Below, one piece after another: positions 42,944-54,179 of a stretch of DNA of 64,000 nucleotides. Origin of the DNA: Doris montereyensis (lineage: Eukaryota > Mollusca > Gastropoda > Nudibranchia > Dorididae); NCBI GenBank assembly GCA_037039925.1, contig JAXRKP010000368.1, positions 128,501 through 192,500 of the forward strand, read 5' to 3'. The notes below the pieces were generated by a model. That model saw only the letters and a program-made list of their open reading frames with translations. It was not told the origin of the DNA and ran no database searches. The position numbers and the translations under genes are program-made. The stretch's first letter is position 1; every line of letters begins with the position of its first letter.

Positions 42944-42950
<7 letters not shown>
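41685..42950. other. Upstream of FRG1; CTAGAT-motif-rich, no gene seen
   Basis: Includes the presumed FRG1 5' UTR and promoter, but no TATA or other element I can assign. From about 41780 to 42010 the hexamers TCTAGA, AGATCT and CTAGAT recur many times. A G13 run lies at 42223-42235. Confidence 0.5.
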
Positions 42951-42951
<1 letters not shown>

Positions 42952-43033
<82 letters not shown>

Positions 43034-43113
43034 GAGAGACAGAGACAGACAGACAGAGACTGACAGAGACAGAGAGAGACAGAGAGAGAGAGAGAGGGAG
43101 AGAGGGAGGGAGA

Positions 43114-43190
<77 letters not shown>
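42952..43190. repeat. (GA)n / (GACA)n microsatellite
   Basis: GA tract with a central GACAGA block. The Ser/Leu-rich minus-strand frame is a repeat artefact. Confidence 0.95.
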
Positions 43191-43196
<6 letters not shown>

Positions 43197-43244
43197 CGAG
43201 ATAGAGAAGAGGAAGAGAGGAATATATATATCTATTTCATAATT

Positions 43245-43440
43245 ATGAGGTGGTCGTTCTTTGTTCATCGAGGGCTGTGTTGCCAGGCCACTAAAAGTAA
43301 CCAAAGTTTACATGTAGGTCTTAAATTATCCCAAGATCGTTTTCATTTATGAAAGTTTTCAACCAGAAGTGACATTAAATTAATAAAAATGTCAATGCTT
43401 CCCCGTCTTTGAGTAGAATTTGTATTCACCTTAACTACCA
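43245..43440 (+). repeat. Partial copy of the ~345-bp repeat (separated copy)
   Basis: Contains TGGTCGTTCTTTGTTCATCG, GCCACTAAAAGTAACC, ATCCCAAGATCGTTTTCATT, AACCAGAAGTGACATTAAAT and CCCCGTCTTTGAGTAG. These are the same blocks, in the same order, as the array at 44795-46110. It is interrupted on the right by the (ATT)n tract. Confidence 0.8.
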
Positions 43441-43448
43441 TATTATTA

Positions 43449-43537
<89 letters not shown>

Positions 43538-43564
43538 TTTATTATCATCAGATTATTATTATTA

Positions 43565-43649
<85 letters not shown>

Positions 43650-43660
43650 CTTTATTATTA
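43440..43660. repeat. (ATT)n microsatellite
   Basis: Long ATT trinucleotide tract with a short ATCATCAG interruption near 43545. Confidence 0.97.
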
Positions 43661-43881
43661 CTAGCTGTAGGCACACGACGTTACCGGGTTAACGGATTAA
43701 ATTTGTTAATCAAATTTGTATATTATCTTTTGTTTGTGCCCTCGGGTTGAACAACAAATACATGATACACTATTTGGTTCCATTACTATAAAACTTTAGA
43801 ATGAATTCCAAGCCCTGCGCGGTTATAAGAAATCAAAAGAATGATAATAATAACAAAAAAAAATTAAGAAATGGTAAAAAC

Positions 43882-43965
43882 AGCTAACTCGTCGACTGGA
43901 TTCTAACTCGGTCTGATTCATAATGCATCTTGCTCTCTTACCATTCAGCCATTGCGACTGATCCT
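43882..43965 (-). mobile_element. tRNA-like SINE head
   Basis: On the minus strand GTCGCAATGGCTGAATGGTA resembles a tRNA 5' end with an A box, and GAGTTAGAATCCAGTCGAC resembles a B box and 3' end. The mismatched B box (GTTAGAATCC) argues against a working tRNA. Confidence 0.4.
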
Positions 43966-44489
43966 GGTGGACTGTTTTAATTAAAGTCATGACTTCAGTG
44001 ACTACGGCTGACGTAGATCTTTTGTTTTGCCTTCCCTGTCTTCGATTCACTATGATATTAGCTATAGATTTAGAGATTAAGCTTGAGATCTTTCATTCAA
44101 TGATGTTTCAATCAATATATTTATACCGTATTCTGCAAACAGAATCTAGATCTAGATCTAGAGCTAGATCTAGATTTAGATCTAGAACTACGCGGATCTG
44201 AAACTGGGTCATTGTGTCGAACATGATAAAATTAAAGTCGCGCTAGACAGAGGCTGAAAGGTATCCCATTTTCCCCTTATTGGAAATTTTGAAAGTTGAG
44301 TTGCTCACATATGGCATTGGAATTTTAAACAGGATGGGTTGCGTGCACTGCGCTATAACATTTTGCAACTATGGAATATATAAGGGCAATTTTTAAACCC
44401 CTACCTAGATCTGTAGTCTTCGACAATAAAAATAAGCATTGGACATAGACACACTAAGCCTAAGGCTCCCTTGACTATTTAAAAAAAAA

Positions 44490-44704
44490 AGATTATTATT
44501 ATTATTATTATTATCATTATTATTATCATCATCATCATTATTATTATTATTAGTAGTAGTAGTAGTATTAGTATTATTATCATCATTATTATTATTATTA
44601 TCCGGTAGTTGTAAGAGGAGATTCTCTTGAAGATCCCAGTGTCTAATCAAAATCCTTGGTAGTATTGCGGTTTGACAAAGTAATTCCTCTTGTATCTATT
44701 TATC

Positions 44705-44756
<52 letters not shown>
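44490..44756. repeat. (ATT)n/(ATC)n and (TA)n microsatellites
   Basis: ATT/ATC/AGT trinucleotides at 44490-44602, a short unique gap, then (TA)n at about 44711-44756, immediately left of the 345-bp tandem array. Confidence 0.93.
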
Positions 44757-44760
<4 letters not shown>

Positions 44761-44794
44761 TATATTTGTTTATCTTTGTTTATAATTATGCGTT

Positions 44795-46110
44795 TGTTTA
44801 TCTTTGTTTGTCAAAGGACGCCGCTGAAATGCCACTAAGAGTAACCATATTTTGCATGTAGGCTTTAAAATCATCCCCAGATCTTTTTTGTTTGAAAAAG
44901 TGTTCTGCCAAACGTGATTTTGAATTAATGTAAACTTCATTGTTTCCCCGTCTTTGTGAGTATCATTTTGATTCATCTAGCCCGTCATTTTGGAACAAGT
45001 TTTACGGGTAATTAAACGTGTGTAAACTCAGAATTGCATACTGACCCGATCTAATAATCGTACTTGGCACCACCTGGGATGCAATATGCTTGTAATATAT
45101 AAAATTCTGAGTGAGTCGTTCTTTGTTCGCCAAAGGCTCTGTGATCAGGCAACTAAGAGTAACTATATTCTGCATGTAGGTTGTAAATGATCCCGAGATT
45201 GTTTTCATTTCAGGGTTTTCAACCAGAAGGGACGTTTAATTGTTGAAAATGTCATTGTTTCCCCATATATTAGTAGAATTTTCATTCACCTATGCCACCG
45301 TGTTGAACAAGTTTTATTATTATCAAGTTGGAATGCTACCGTTCACGTCCACCTATGTAACCTCAGTATCTAATGACTGATCCGATGTAATAATCGTACG
45401 TGTACTTGGTATCACATGGAGTACAACAATGATACCATGCTTCTAAATATATAATTCTGAGTTGGTCGTTCCTTGTTCGTCAAAGGCTCTGCTGCCAGGC
45501 TATAACCACATTTTGCATGTAGGTTCTGAATTATCCTAAGATCGTTTTCATTTGATAATATTTTTTTCTTCCAGATGTGATATTTAATTATTGAAAACCT
45601 AATTGTTTCCCTGTCTTTGAGTAGCATTTTCATTCACATAAGCTCCCATTTTGAACAAGTTTTGTGATTAAATAGTTGGAATAGTACCGTTCACGCATAT
45701 CTGGCTAACCGCAGTATCAAATATTGACCAGATTTACTAATCGTACTTAGTATCACTCGTGGTGTAACATGCCTGTATCTACCTATATACATAATTATGA
45801 GTTGGTCGATCTTTGTTCGCCAAAAGCTGTCTTAACAGCCCACTAAGAGTTGCCGTATTTTGCATGTAGGCTTTAAATCATTCCCATATCGTTTTTGTTT
45901 GAGAAACTTTTCTGCCAAAAGTGATGTTGAATTCATTTTATAATTTTAAACTTCATTGATTCCTCGTCATTGTGCGTATCATTTTTATTCAGCTAGCCTG
46001 CCATTCTGAACAGGTTTTACCGGGTAATTGAAAGTTAAAATAGTACCTTCACGCCTACCTGCATAACCTCAGAATTAAATACTAACCCGATCTAATAATC
46101 GTAATTCTGT
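44795..46110 (+). repeat. Tandem array of four ~315-350-bp repeat units
   Basis: Four diverged units begin near 44795, 45107, 45460 and 45800. Shared blocks per unit: TCTTTGTTCGCCAAAGGCTC, CACTAAGAGTAACCATATTT, TGCATGTAGG, TTTCCCCGTCTTTG, TTGAACAAGTTTTA, GTACCGTTCACGCC and CGATCTAATAATCGTACTTG. Identity is partial (many point differences), so the array is old. No long reading frame is shared by the units. The family is unknown to me. It could be a satellite or the internal repeat of a larger element. Confidence 0.85.
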
Positions 46111-47850
46111 TGTTGAAGACATTTTCCCCAACTTTCAATTCCAAAATTAGCCTTCAATGAATGAATGTACTTTGATCATTAATAAAATGTTAAGCTCAAA
46201 AGAAAATCATTTAATTTGGCTTTCTTTCGTCTCTCTAACTTTTCCCTGAACGTTGCAATTCAATGTAATCGGTTGGATACTGGTTAACGGACAGAGAGGC
46301 CTACATGATCAAATTACGTCGTAAATGTACCCTAATACTTAACATTTCACATTTGTTCTGTCACTATGCATGTCACATACAGGGGTTTGTTTGTAAACAA
46401 ATGAAGCTATCGAATCTCTAAAAACAAATAAGAAGGTAGGTATGTCCCGAAAAACGAAATATATTACAACGATGATAGGAATCCGAACTAATCGATTTTC
46501 AATTTGTAGTATTTCTCATTGCTAATATTACTAACAATCCAATGTACTAAAACGTGACTGTGGCAATATTGTGATAAACTGACGGTTGCCGATTTATTTA
46601 TTGAATAGAAGACTTTTTTATATCTAGATCTAGAATATTGATTCATTAGTTTGGATTGAATAAGCTTCTGAGCATTACTCGTGAGAAACCCAGCTGATTG
46701 AAATAATCATCTCACAGGCTAGATTTTAAACTCTGGAATAGAGACATTAACTTGGCAACATATCTAAATGTATGCAATAATATAATATCTAAAAGAGTCT
46801 ATTTACTGCATGATTTGCTCTAAACTTTATAATATAAATCTAGCTCTAAAAATCTAGATCTATATCTAGGCTACTACATCAGCTGTTCTTCCTTGCCGTC
46901 TTTCAAGAATTTTTCAAAAAAATACAAGAAGGTAAGATAACGGAAATGAATGGAACTTTCGATATCTAGATTTCTATAATAGGAGATGTATACATCTTCA
47001 AATACACAAGATTCAAATATTATATTATATTATTATAATGAAGTGTATACACTGGTAATTGGATGCCTATTTAAAACAATCTAAATCTAGATTAGAGATA
47101 GATTTAGATTCTAGAATCTAGATCTAGATCTAGAGTGAAAATCCAATGTAGAAATCTAAATTTCTTCTTCTTCTTCTTCTTTTTCTTCCTCCTCATCCTC
47201 CTGTTCCTTTTTCTTCTTTCTCCTCTATTTCACCCCCTTCCTCTTCTTCCTTTTGAACATCCTTCTGCACCTCCTTCATCTGGAAAAAAAAAAAAAAAAA
47301 CTAGTTACGTTTGTATACATTGAAGTTCAACTCAGTTTGTACAATGTACGAAAAGTTGTTGTCAGTACATACATTCACATAGATCTAGAATCTAGGTAAT
47401 AACAATAAGAGTGCAGAGATCCATTTCTAACAAATAAAACAGTATTATATGTAGAGAATGAATTCACATGAAAGCTAACACTATGATACCCACCTGTTAC
47501 CTTATATTACCCTAGTGTAAAAAAAAATAAATCTTTTAATTGATACTACAGAAAACATATCATTGATCTTTTATCAGTCTTTTGCTGAGGGGAATTTCAA
47601 TGAGGTGAGAGAAATATCTGGTTCTGTGTATTATTTTTTTAATTAAAACAATATTAAGACTAGATCTAGATCTAAGGGTATATTTTCATTTATGATAATG
47701 GTGTACATAAGTCATGGTTGCATAGAATGTATTATGAACGTGAAATCATTAAAGTTCAAGTCATAATTCATGAAAGGTGAAGAGGCAGCAGGCTATGAAT
47801 TGGTTTATTGTTATTATTATTATTATCAATACAACAGCAATAGGACATTT
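46111..47850. other. AT-rich DNA with CTAGAT clusters; no gene
   Basis: Dense TCTAGATCTAGA-type motifs at about 46622-46635, 46845-46868, 47082-47135, 47380-47395 and 47660-47680. A CTT-rich tract is at about 47160-47260 and an A17 run near 47284-47300. Nothing coding is seen. Confidence 0.55.
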
Positions 47851-47859
47851 TCCTGCCGG

Positions 47860-48240
47860 GCCAGGGCCATGTTGTGGTATTTACAAATATTTTCCATCTG
47901 TAGCAGAGTTCCATATAAGATGTACCAGGTATCAGGTTTTTCATGGAGTAGAGTTTCGCTTATGTCTTTCAATTTGTAACTTTCAAAATGATGGTGGGTC
48001 ACAGTTTCATGGGGGTGGTCACATAGAGGGCACATAGGGGCATGTTCAGGTGTTTTTTAAAGTGCAGATGCACATTTAACTGTATGTGATGTGTTCAGAT
48101 TGGTTAAAAGTGCCAACTTCCAAGTAAAAGAAACTGCTTTAACATAAAGATCATCTTCTTTTGGATGAGTTTGCTCACTTCAGTCATAACATTTTGTTAT
48201 GTCATGCGCAATGTCTCTCTCACCACTAATATAAGTTTCA
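47860..48240 (-). mobile_element. LINE C-terminal remnant with zinc-knuckle-like motif
   Basis: The minus strand contains CPLCDHPHETVTHHHFESYK, then KPDTWYILYG and HNMALARQEN. This resembles the post-RNase-H C-terminus of many invertebrate LINEs (CPLCG---E---HHLFEC ... D-W--LYG ... LA). The final Cys of the motif is replaced. Upstream, one frame over, MHLHFKKHLNMPLCAL fits the preceding RTGH...H...L region. It is inactive and 5'-truncated. Confidence 0.65.
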
Positions 48241-48985
48241 TAATTTTTCCATCTCATAGTATGAAAATGTAAAGTAGATCTAGCTATGCAGCCTTTCATG
48301 AAAATAAAAACCACTGCGATAAACATTCCAGATTTTCTTCGTGAAATTTGTTGGGTACTGATTTTCTATGGTTATACCTTCAATGGTACAATAGCTTCTA
48401 AGAAAAAGCAACAAATCATGCCTGATTTATTTGTTCTATAATTTGTGTAATTTAAACATATCATGTAGGTGGAAACAATGTGTCTGACAATGAAAGCTTT
48501 TATTCCATCAAAACGTAACCTCTTATAGTCTTAAGAGAATAAGAAGGGGAGAAGGAAAGGAAATGGATGTCATCAAGGGGTCTGGCACAATGATAAATTG
48601 TCACATTATACATGGGAATGGGGGGGGTAGGGTGGGTGTGGAGGAGACTGTGTTTGCACTAATTTGTTGCAGGACAGATACTAGGGATATAGGGGGCGAG
48701 TCTTGTTTACACTAATTTGTTGCAGGACAGATACCAAACATATGAAGAGTGCCCAAGAGGAGATGAAATGACAAGATGAAGAGGGACATAAAGTTGTCAT
48801 GTGACCCACTATGTGGAGATTGCACCGGGGTAGAAATATTTACTTAAGAGTTATAAGTAGTCATGAAGGCCACGTTCCAGAGACGAAAGGTGCTACAGAT
48901 CGGAAAGAAATTAAGAATTTCGCCATCCCATGTCATGTACATGTATTGATTTGTATTTTTATCTCTTAGGAGGAAATAAGATCTT
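48241..48985. other. No feature except a short direct repeat
   Basis: The phrase CACTAATTTGTTGCAGGACA followed by GATAC occurs twice, at about 48657 and 48709, giving a two-copy ~52-bp direct repeat. Otherwise unassigned. Confidence 0.55.
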
Positions 48986-48989
48986 TGTC

Positions 48990-49559
48990 TTTGTACATTA
49001 TCTATCTATCTATCTTAGTGGCTATCTATCTTGGCATCTATCATTCTGTCCATTATTTATGTATCTATCTATCAATTTATCTATATTTACATCCGTCAAT
49101 TGAATCATCTAATTTATGTGTTTGTTTGTGTATGTATGTATGTATGTATGTATGTATGTATGTATGTATGCATGTATGTTTGTATGTATGTCAGTGTCTG
49201 TATGAATGTATGTGTGGGTATATGTATGTATGTATGTATATAAGAAGATTGGTGGAAAGGAAGTTAGATCCGTCCATCCACCCTTCTGTCAATCCATACG
49301 TACATACATACATACCAATATGCACATTCATAATGCATATACATACATACATAATACATATATACATACATAATACATACATACATACATACATACATAC
49401 ATACATACATACATACATACATACATACATACATACATGCATGCATGCATGCATACATGCATACACATACATGAAAATGTATCCATACATAATTATATAT
49501 ATATTCACCAGCCATTTTATCTATCTATCTATCTATCTATTTATCTATCTATTTCTATA

Positions 49560-49598
<39 letters not shown>

Positions 49599-49730
49599 GT
49601 ATCTATACATCCATCCATCTATCTATCTATCTATCAATCTATGCATAATTTATATATCTAATTATTTTTCTGTCTCCCTATTTATCTATCTACCCAACTA
49701 TCTATATATCCATTTTTTTTATCTAACTGT
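48990..49730. repeat. Compound tetranucleotide microsatellite (TATC, TATG, TACA)
   Basis: Blocks of (TATC), (TATG), (ACAT) with CATG variants, and again (TATC). The adjoining TATG and ACAT blocks are reverse complements, so the region can fold into a long imperfect hairpin. Several long Tyr/Ile/Cys/Val-rich frames are artefacts. Confidence 0.95.
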
Positions 49731-50640
49731 TTATCAAGCGCCAGTGCAAACTCTCTGCATGGAGGTAACACACAAATGAAAAACAGAATAACGTCTATTA
49801 GTAGGCTTCAGGTATTATGATAAAGTAGATTTAGTAGGGGTATAAAAGCACTGAGTTTGTTCTTTTTAATATCAAAACACTTTTGAGGATTTACGTCTTT
49901 GCATGAGGGAAGTTGTAGCCCGGGAGCATTTTGATAGCCATACAATTTCTTTGCAAGAACCTTTTGTTACTAATTTTCACATGTCCAAATCGTGTCTGTT
50001 ATTTTCTTGCTTTCTTCCACAATGTTGCAGTCAGTTTAAAGCGTTGAATTCACCATGCCATGAATCAGTTGTAGTTTTATGTTTGTGTGTGTGTGTGTGT
50101 ACGTTTGAGTGTGCAGGTCTATTTATGTCATGTGTAATATGCGCTTGAATCAGTATGTGTGTGTATGTGTGTGTGTGTTGGTTAAGACGGCATACGACCA
50201 TTTTTCAGCATTTTGTGAGGACTCGGCCCGTTTGTGGACTGCATAAAAGATTTCATGAAACGCCTTTGCTTAAACATGTCTTCGAAGTTAAAGCTCTGCT
50301 GTGGGGAAACAGGCGGTATGTGCAGCATTTCACCTAGGCCTATTGGAAACGGACCAACAAGTCAATAGACCATGGTTTTACGTCCAACATTCGTCAGAGT
50401 GATACTATCTTGCAACGATCTGGAAGTTGCTTGAAATGTTATGAAAATCCATGAGATTTTCTTTGTCGAGGGTTGTTTTTTGTGTGTGTCTGTTTTTGTG
50501 TTGGGGGGGGGGGTGTTCTGTTGTTGTTTTCTTTACAACATCATAAAATTCACAGCATTGTTCCAAAATGCTATTTTCTCATAATTTAATCCTTAATTAC
50601 AATCCTATCCTCATCCTGTAATAGCCATTCCTCTTTACTC

Positions 50641-50965
50641 AGGGGACTCGATAGTCCAGAGGCAAAGTGTCGGCCTTTCAATATAAAGGTCATGGGTTCA
50701 AGCTCCGACGGTTTTGAAGGATTTCCTCGATTTTTTTCGAGTATAATATAACCCCCCCTCCCTGGTTCAGGTGGGAGGATCAACTTCTAGTCCCATCGGA
50801 GACGGGTGATACAAAGGATATCCCGTGTGCAGATCACAACACTATGTGCACATTAAAAATCCCTTGGCTGTTTACAGGGCAGTCCGGGCAAAATTTAAAA
50901 TCCTACCAAAACCCCCGAGATCACTTTAGTTGTAGACGTGGGTAAAATAAAAATAATAAAAAATA
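50641..50965 (+). mobile_element. tRNA-derived SINE, copy 2
   Basis: Starts with GGACTCGATAGTCCAGAGGC and an AAGTGTCGG A-box region, then ATGGGTTCAAGCTCC (B box). The body has CTAGTCCCATCGGAGACGGG and GTGCAGATCACAACAC, and the 3' part has AAATTTAAAATCCTACCA, ending in an (ATAAAA)-type tail. It matches the antisense copy at 23352-23636. Confidence 0.82.
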
Positions 50966-51469
50966 AAAACCTTTTTATTCTTAATTTCTTTTTTGTTTCA
51001 TACGCATCCTTCCCTCCTTTAGAAAATATCTTATCCATACAATATAATTAGTCCTTAATTTTAAGTAATCAAATAGTTATGGCGAGGCAACCACCTGTAA
51101 AATAAATGAATGTCTGACTACCTTACCCTGATACTATTTCTAGAAGCTAGTGCTTTTTCTTTTCAATGATTTTTCAAACTTGATTCCTAGGTCCCAAAAA
51201 AGAAAGAAGAAAAAAAGTACATATTAAATTCTTATTAGTAGCTACAACTTTCTTTTTCGTTGCTGCCCTTCCCAAACGTGCGTGTCTGAATAGACCCAGA
51301 CACCAATGTAGGCCTTTAGGTCAGGGTAAAAAGGGGTCAGCCAAGTACTTGAACTTGAATGAATTGCAATCATTTCATGTTTGCTGTTTTATTTTATTTA
51401 TAGGACGGTACGGCTACCTTTCTTGACAACGAAAATGTTTATTAACCCTGTCAACGGCTTGTCATGTTG

Positions 51470-52130
51470 TACTGTTGAGCCTTCTTACTATCTGACCGAG
51501 TCTTCGTTCTGTCTGGTGTGGTGTGAGTCTTCGTACTTACTGAATGACCGAATCTTTGTGCTGCCTGACGTGACTCTTAGCTTCGTAATTAGATCTAATT
51601 GTCTGACCGAGATTTCGTACTGTGAGTCTTCGTACTTAACTGAGTGACCGAGTCTTTGTACATAACCGTCTGACTGAGTCTTCGTAAATTCTGAAGTGAT
51701 TCTTCATATTTAACTCGAGTCTTGGTACTGTCTGACTTAAGTTTCAGCTTCCTGCTTAACTGTTTGACTGAGTCTTCTTACTTAACTGTCTGACCGAGTC
51801 GTCTTATTTAACCGTCTGAGTCAGTCTTCTTACTTTACTGTCTGACGTGAGTCTTCGTACTTAGCTGTCTGGCGTGAATCTTTGCACTGTCCTGCGTGAG
51901 TCTTTGTACTTAATTGTCTGACGTGAGTCTTTTGTTGCCTGACGTGAGTCTTCGTACTAAACTGTCTGGCCGAGTCTTTGTACTGTCTGACGTGAGTCTT
52001 CGTATTTAACTGTCTGAACGAATCTTTGCAATGTCTGACGTGAGTTTTTGTATTTAACCATCTGCCCGAGTCTTGGTACTGTTTGACAGTACTGTCTGGC
52101 TGAGTCTTTGTATGGTATGACTGTGCCCGC
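51470..52130 (+). repeat. Degenerate ~25-bp minisatellite (CTGTCTGACCGAGTCTTCGT)
   Basis: About 25 loosely spaced units built from ACTGTCTGAC, then CGAGTCTTCGT or GTGAGTCTTCGT, then ACTTA. Unit length varies from about 17 to 35 bp through internal losses. The minus-strand Lys/Thr/Gln/Asp-rich frame at 51830-52132 is a by-product. Confidence 0.88.
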
Positions 52131-54175
52131 ATACTGTATGTCGTGTCTGGACCAATTCATCAGAATTTTTCTTTATCATTTTGTGCAAGCACAAAGTTTT
52201 TGTACCTTTCATAAATTGTCATCAATAGAATTATACGAGCGTCTTTCTGTTCTCCATTTTTGTTTTTCACCGTCTTCTTCCTCCTCCCTATCCACTTTGA
52301 CTTTTCTTCTCATCCCCTATTTACATAACGGGATCCCTCATTTGTGTCTTTTTTTAAAGGAAACAACTATTTTCTTTCTTCTTTTTTTCTTCTTTTTTGA
52401 ATGTTTGAGGGGTGGGGGTAATAGGGCTGTTGTTTCTGATTGTTATTGGTGGCTGCTTTCGTTGTTTTCGTCTTTTTGTGGTCGTTGGCTTTTTTTCGCT
52501 CCTTTTTCCCGTTCTCCAGCTTTACAGGAAGTATGTTGTACTTACCTTCTCGGTACATTTAATTTCCTTACAAAATGTTATAGAAGGATGAAGCTTTGGA
52601 TAATTTTTAATTCATTTCGTTCGATGATAAGACAGTCATTTTTGCTAAAAATCCACCAGAACAGTGTAGCAGTGTTCATATCACCATCGCATACAATAAT
52701 ATGGTTTTCAGCGCTCTCGCGTTTTCATTCCTCGACTCATTGCCTTCTCTATTCCATGCGGTCATAAATTACAACCGCGAAATCAAAAAGCTACATAGGG
52801 AAAGAAGTACCATACCTTTGAGCCCCTGTAGTGAGAAAACCCGCTCTGCCTTCTTTTTGTTCGTTTTTTTTTATGGTTATTATTATTATGTAGTCAAGAT
52901 TGTCACGGTCTGAGGATCTCAGATATTGCGAGGGGCGTAAAGACTGGAATGAATGAGTCTAGGTCTGTATGTCGAGTATGAAACGGAACGATGAGATTTA
53001 AATTGTTTTCTTCCACACGCCATTCCCACCCCTTTACCTTTTACTGGTTTCTTCATTTGAAATGAGACATGCTTACTTTATCAATAATCTATAATAGAAT
53101 ACTGACATAGCTCAACTTTGTAGCCTGGTACCAGTGCAGAGTTACCCTTTTTCTCCCCCACCAGGCGCGTTCTTATAAACTGTCGTCTCTTTACTGGCGA
53201 AACAAGACTGGGGAGCAAGTCTCGTTCCTTGGCGGTTAGTCGGGTTAATGTTGTCTGTGTTAATATTTTCTTCGCTGTGTTTATTTAATATAACGTGGAC
53301 TTTTATGTTTATTCATAGGGTTTCTGTGCAATTCTAATTGACCAATTGGTATGAAAGATACCTATTTTATTTTTTAAATTTCCCCAAATTTGTTTGCTAG
53401 TAGTACCAGCCAAATACAAAATGTGACCCTGACATATTTAGTGACAATACCGTGACTGTGCTTTTTAATTATTATTTTTATCTTTGTATGGTCAACAAGA
53501 GAGTCAGCTTACAATCGGTTCATTGGTTGGTTGGTTGGTTGGTCTGTTTGTTTATGCATGTCCTTCATATTGTTTGAGATTTCGGAATGTTAGTAGAAGT
53601 TCCAAATCATGACTGGAGAGGCCTTAAAACCGAAGGGGATTTTTTTATGTACATGAGACATATTCAGAGTTCTAGTTCAAAAGGGCTTTATGGTAGATCC
53701 AGCCTTTCTAATTAAGGGATGATGATTATTTTGCCCATAAAAAACAAACTGATAAGATTTTGTCTACCCAAGCTAGGACTCGAAGTCCCATTTACTGGGT
53801 GCGTGGCGAGTCCTACTGTAGCATGCTTCGGGACCATCTGGGCTCTTTTAGGCTATTGAACGGATCATTGGACTCGTTTGTTACTGTGCCCTCATTTCAA
53901 CACTAGGCCTTTTTTAATCTTCTTACTCTGTACAGTTTGAAGTGGTTCCATTTAAATGTAACATTTAAATTGTATGCCCTGAATTCAAGATCTATATTCT
54001 CGTAGTGTGCTCTGTCACAAGACAGATTCACGTGTCAAGTCTTTAGTGGGTCATGAAATTCCCATGCCACGATCATTGGAAAGCATGGGGAACTACTAGA
54101 CTTCGATGTTGGTTAGTAGGTCAGGGCATAGCGACAGAGTATAGAAAATAGAGTATAACATAATATTAAATGATT
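52131..54175. other. No gene recognised; possible tRNA-like patch
   Basis: A 219-codon open frame at 52108-52767 is rejected (see rejected list). The minus strand near 53765-53850 has a B-box-like GGACTTCGAGTCCTAGC, possibly another SINE head. GC is higher around 53100-53240, but I see no exon there. Confidence 0.4.
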
Positions 54176-54179
54176 TTAA

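Noticed and set aside
42765..43304. 179-codon minus-strand Ser/Leu-rich frame
   Set aside because: It translates the GA/GACA microsatellite and flanks the displaced 345-bp repeat copy.
43409..43750. 113-codon Ile/Leu-repeat frame and the Asn-repeat frame opposite
   Set aside because: Translations of the (ATT)n tract.
48985..49779. 264-codon Tyr/Ile/His-rich frame
   Set aside because: Translation of tetranucleotide repeats (TATC, TATG, TACA).
52108..52767. 219-codon plus-strand open frame
   Set aside because: It begins in the degenerate minisatellite, runs through T-rich DNA giving Phe/Ser/Leu-rich low complexity, and shows no domain or conserved motif. Probably chance.
53765..53870. Possible tRNA gene on the minus strand
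   Set aside because: Only a B-box-like word is clear. I cannot draw a full cloverleaf, so at most a SINE head.
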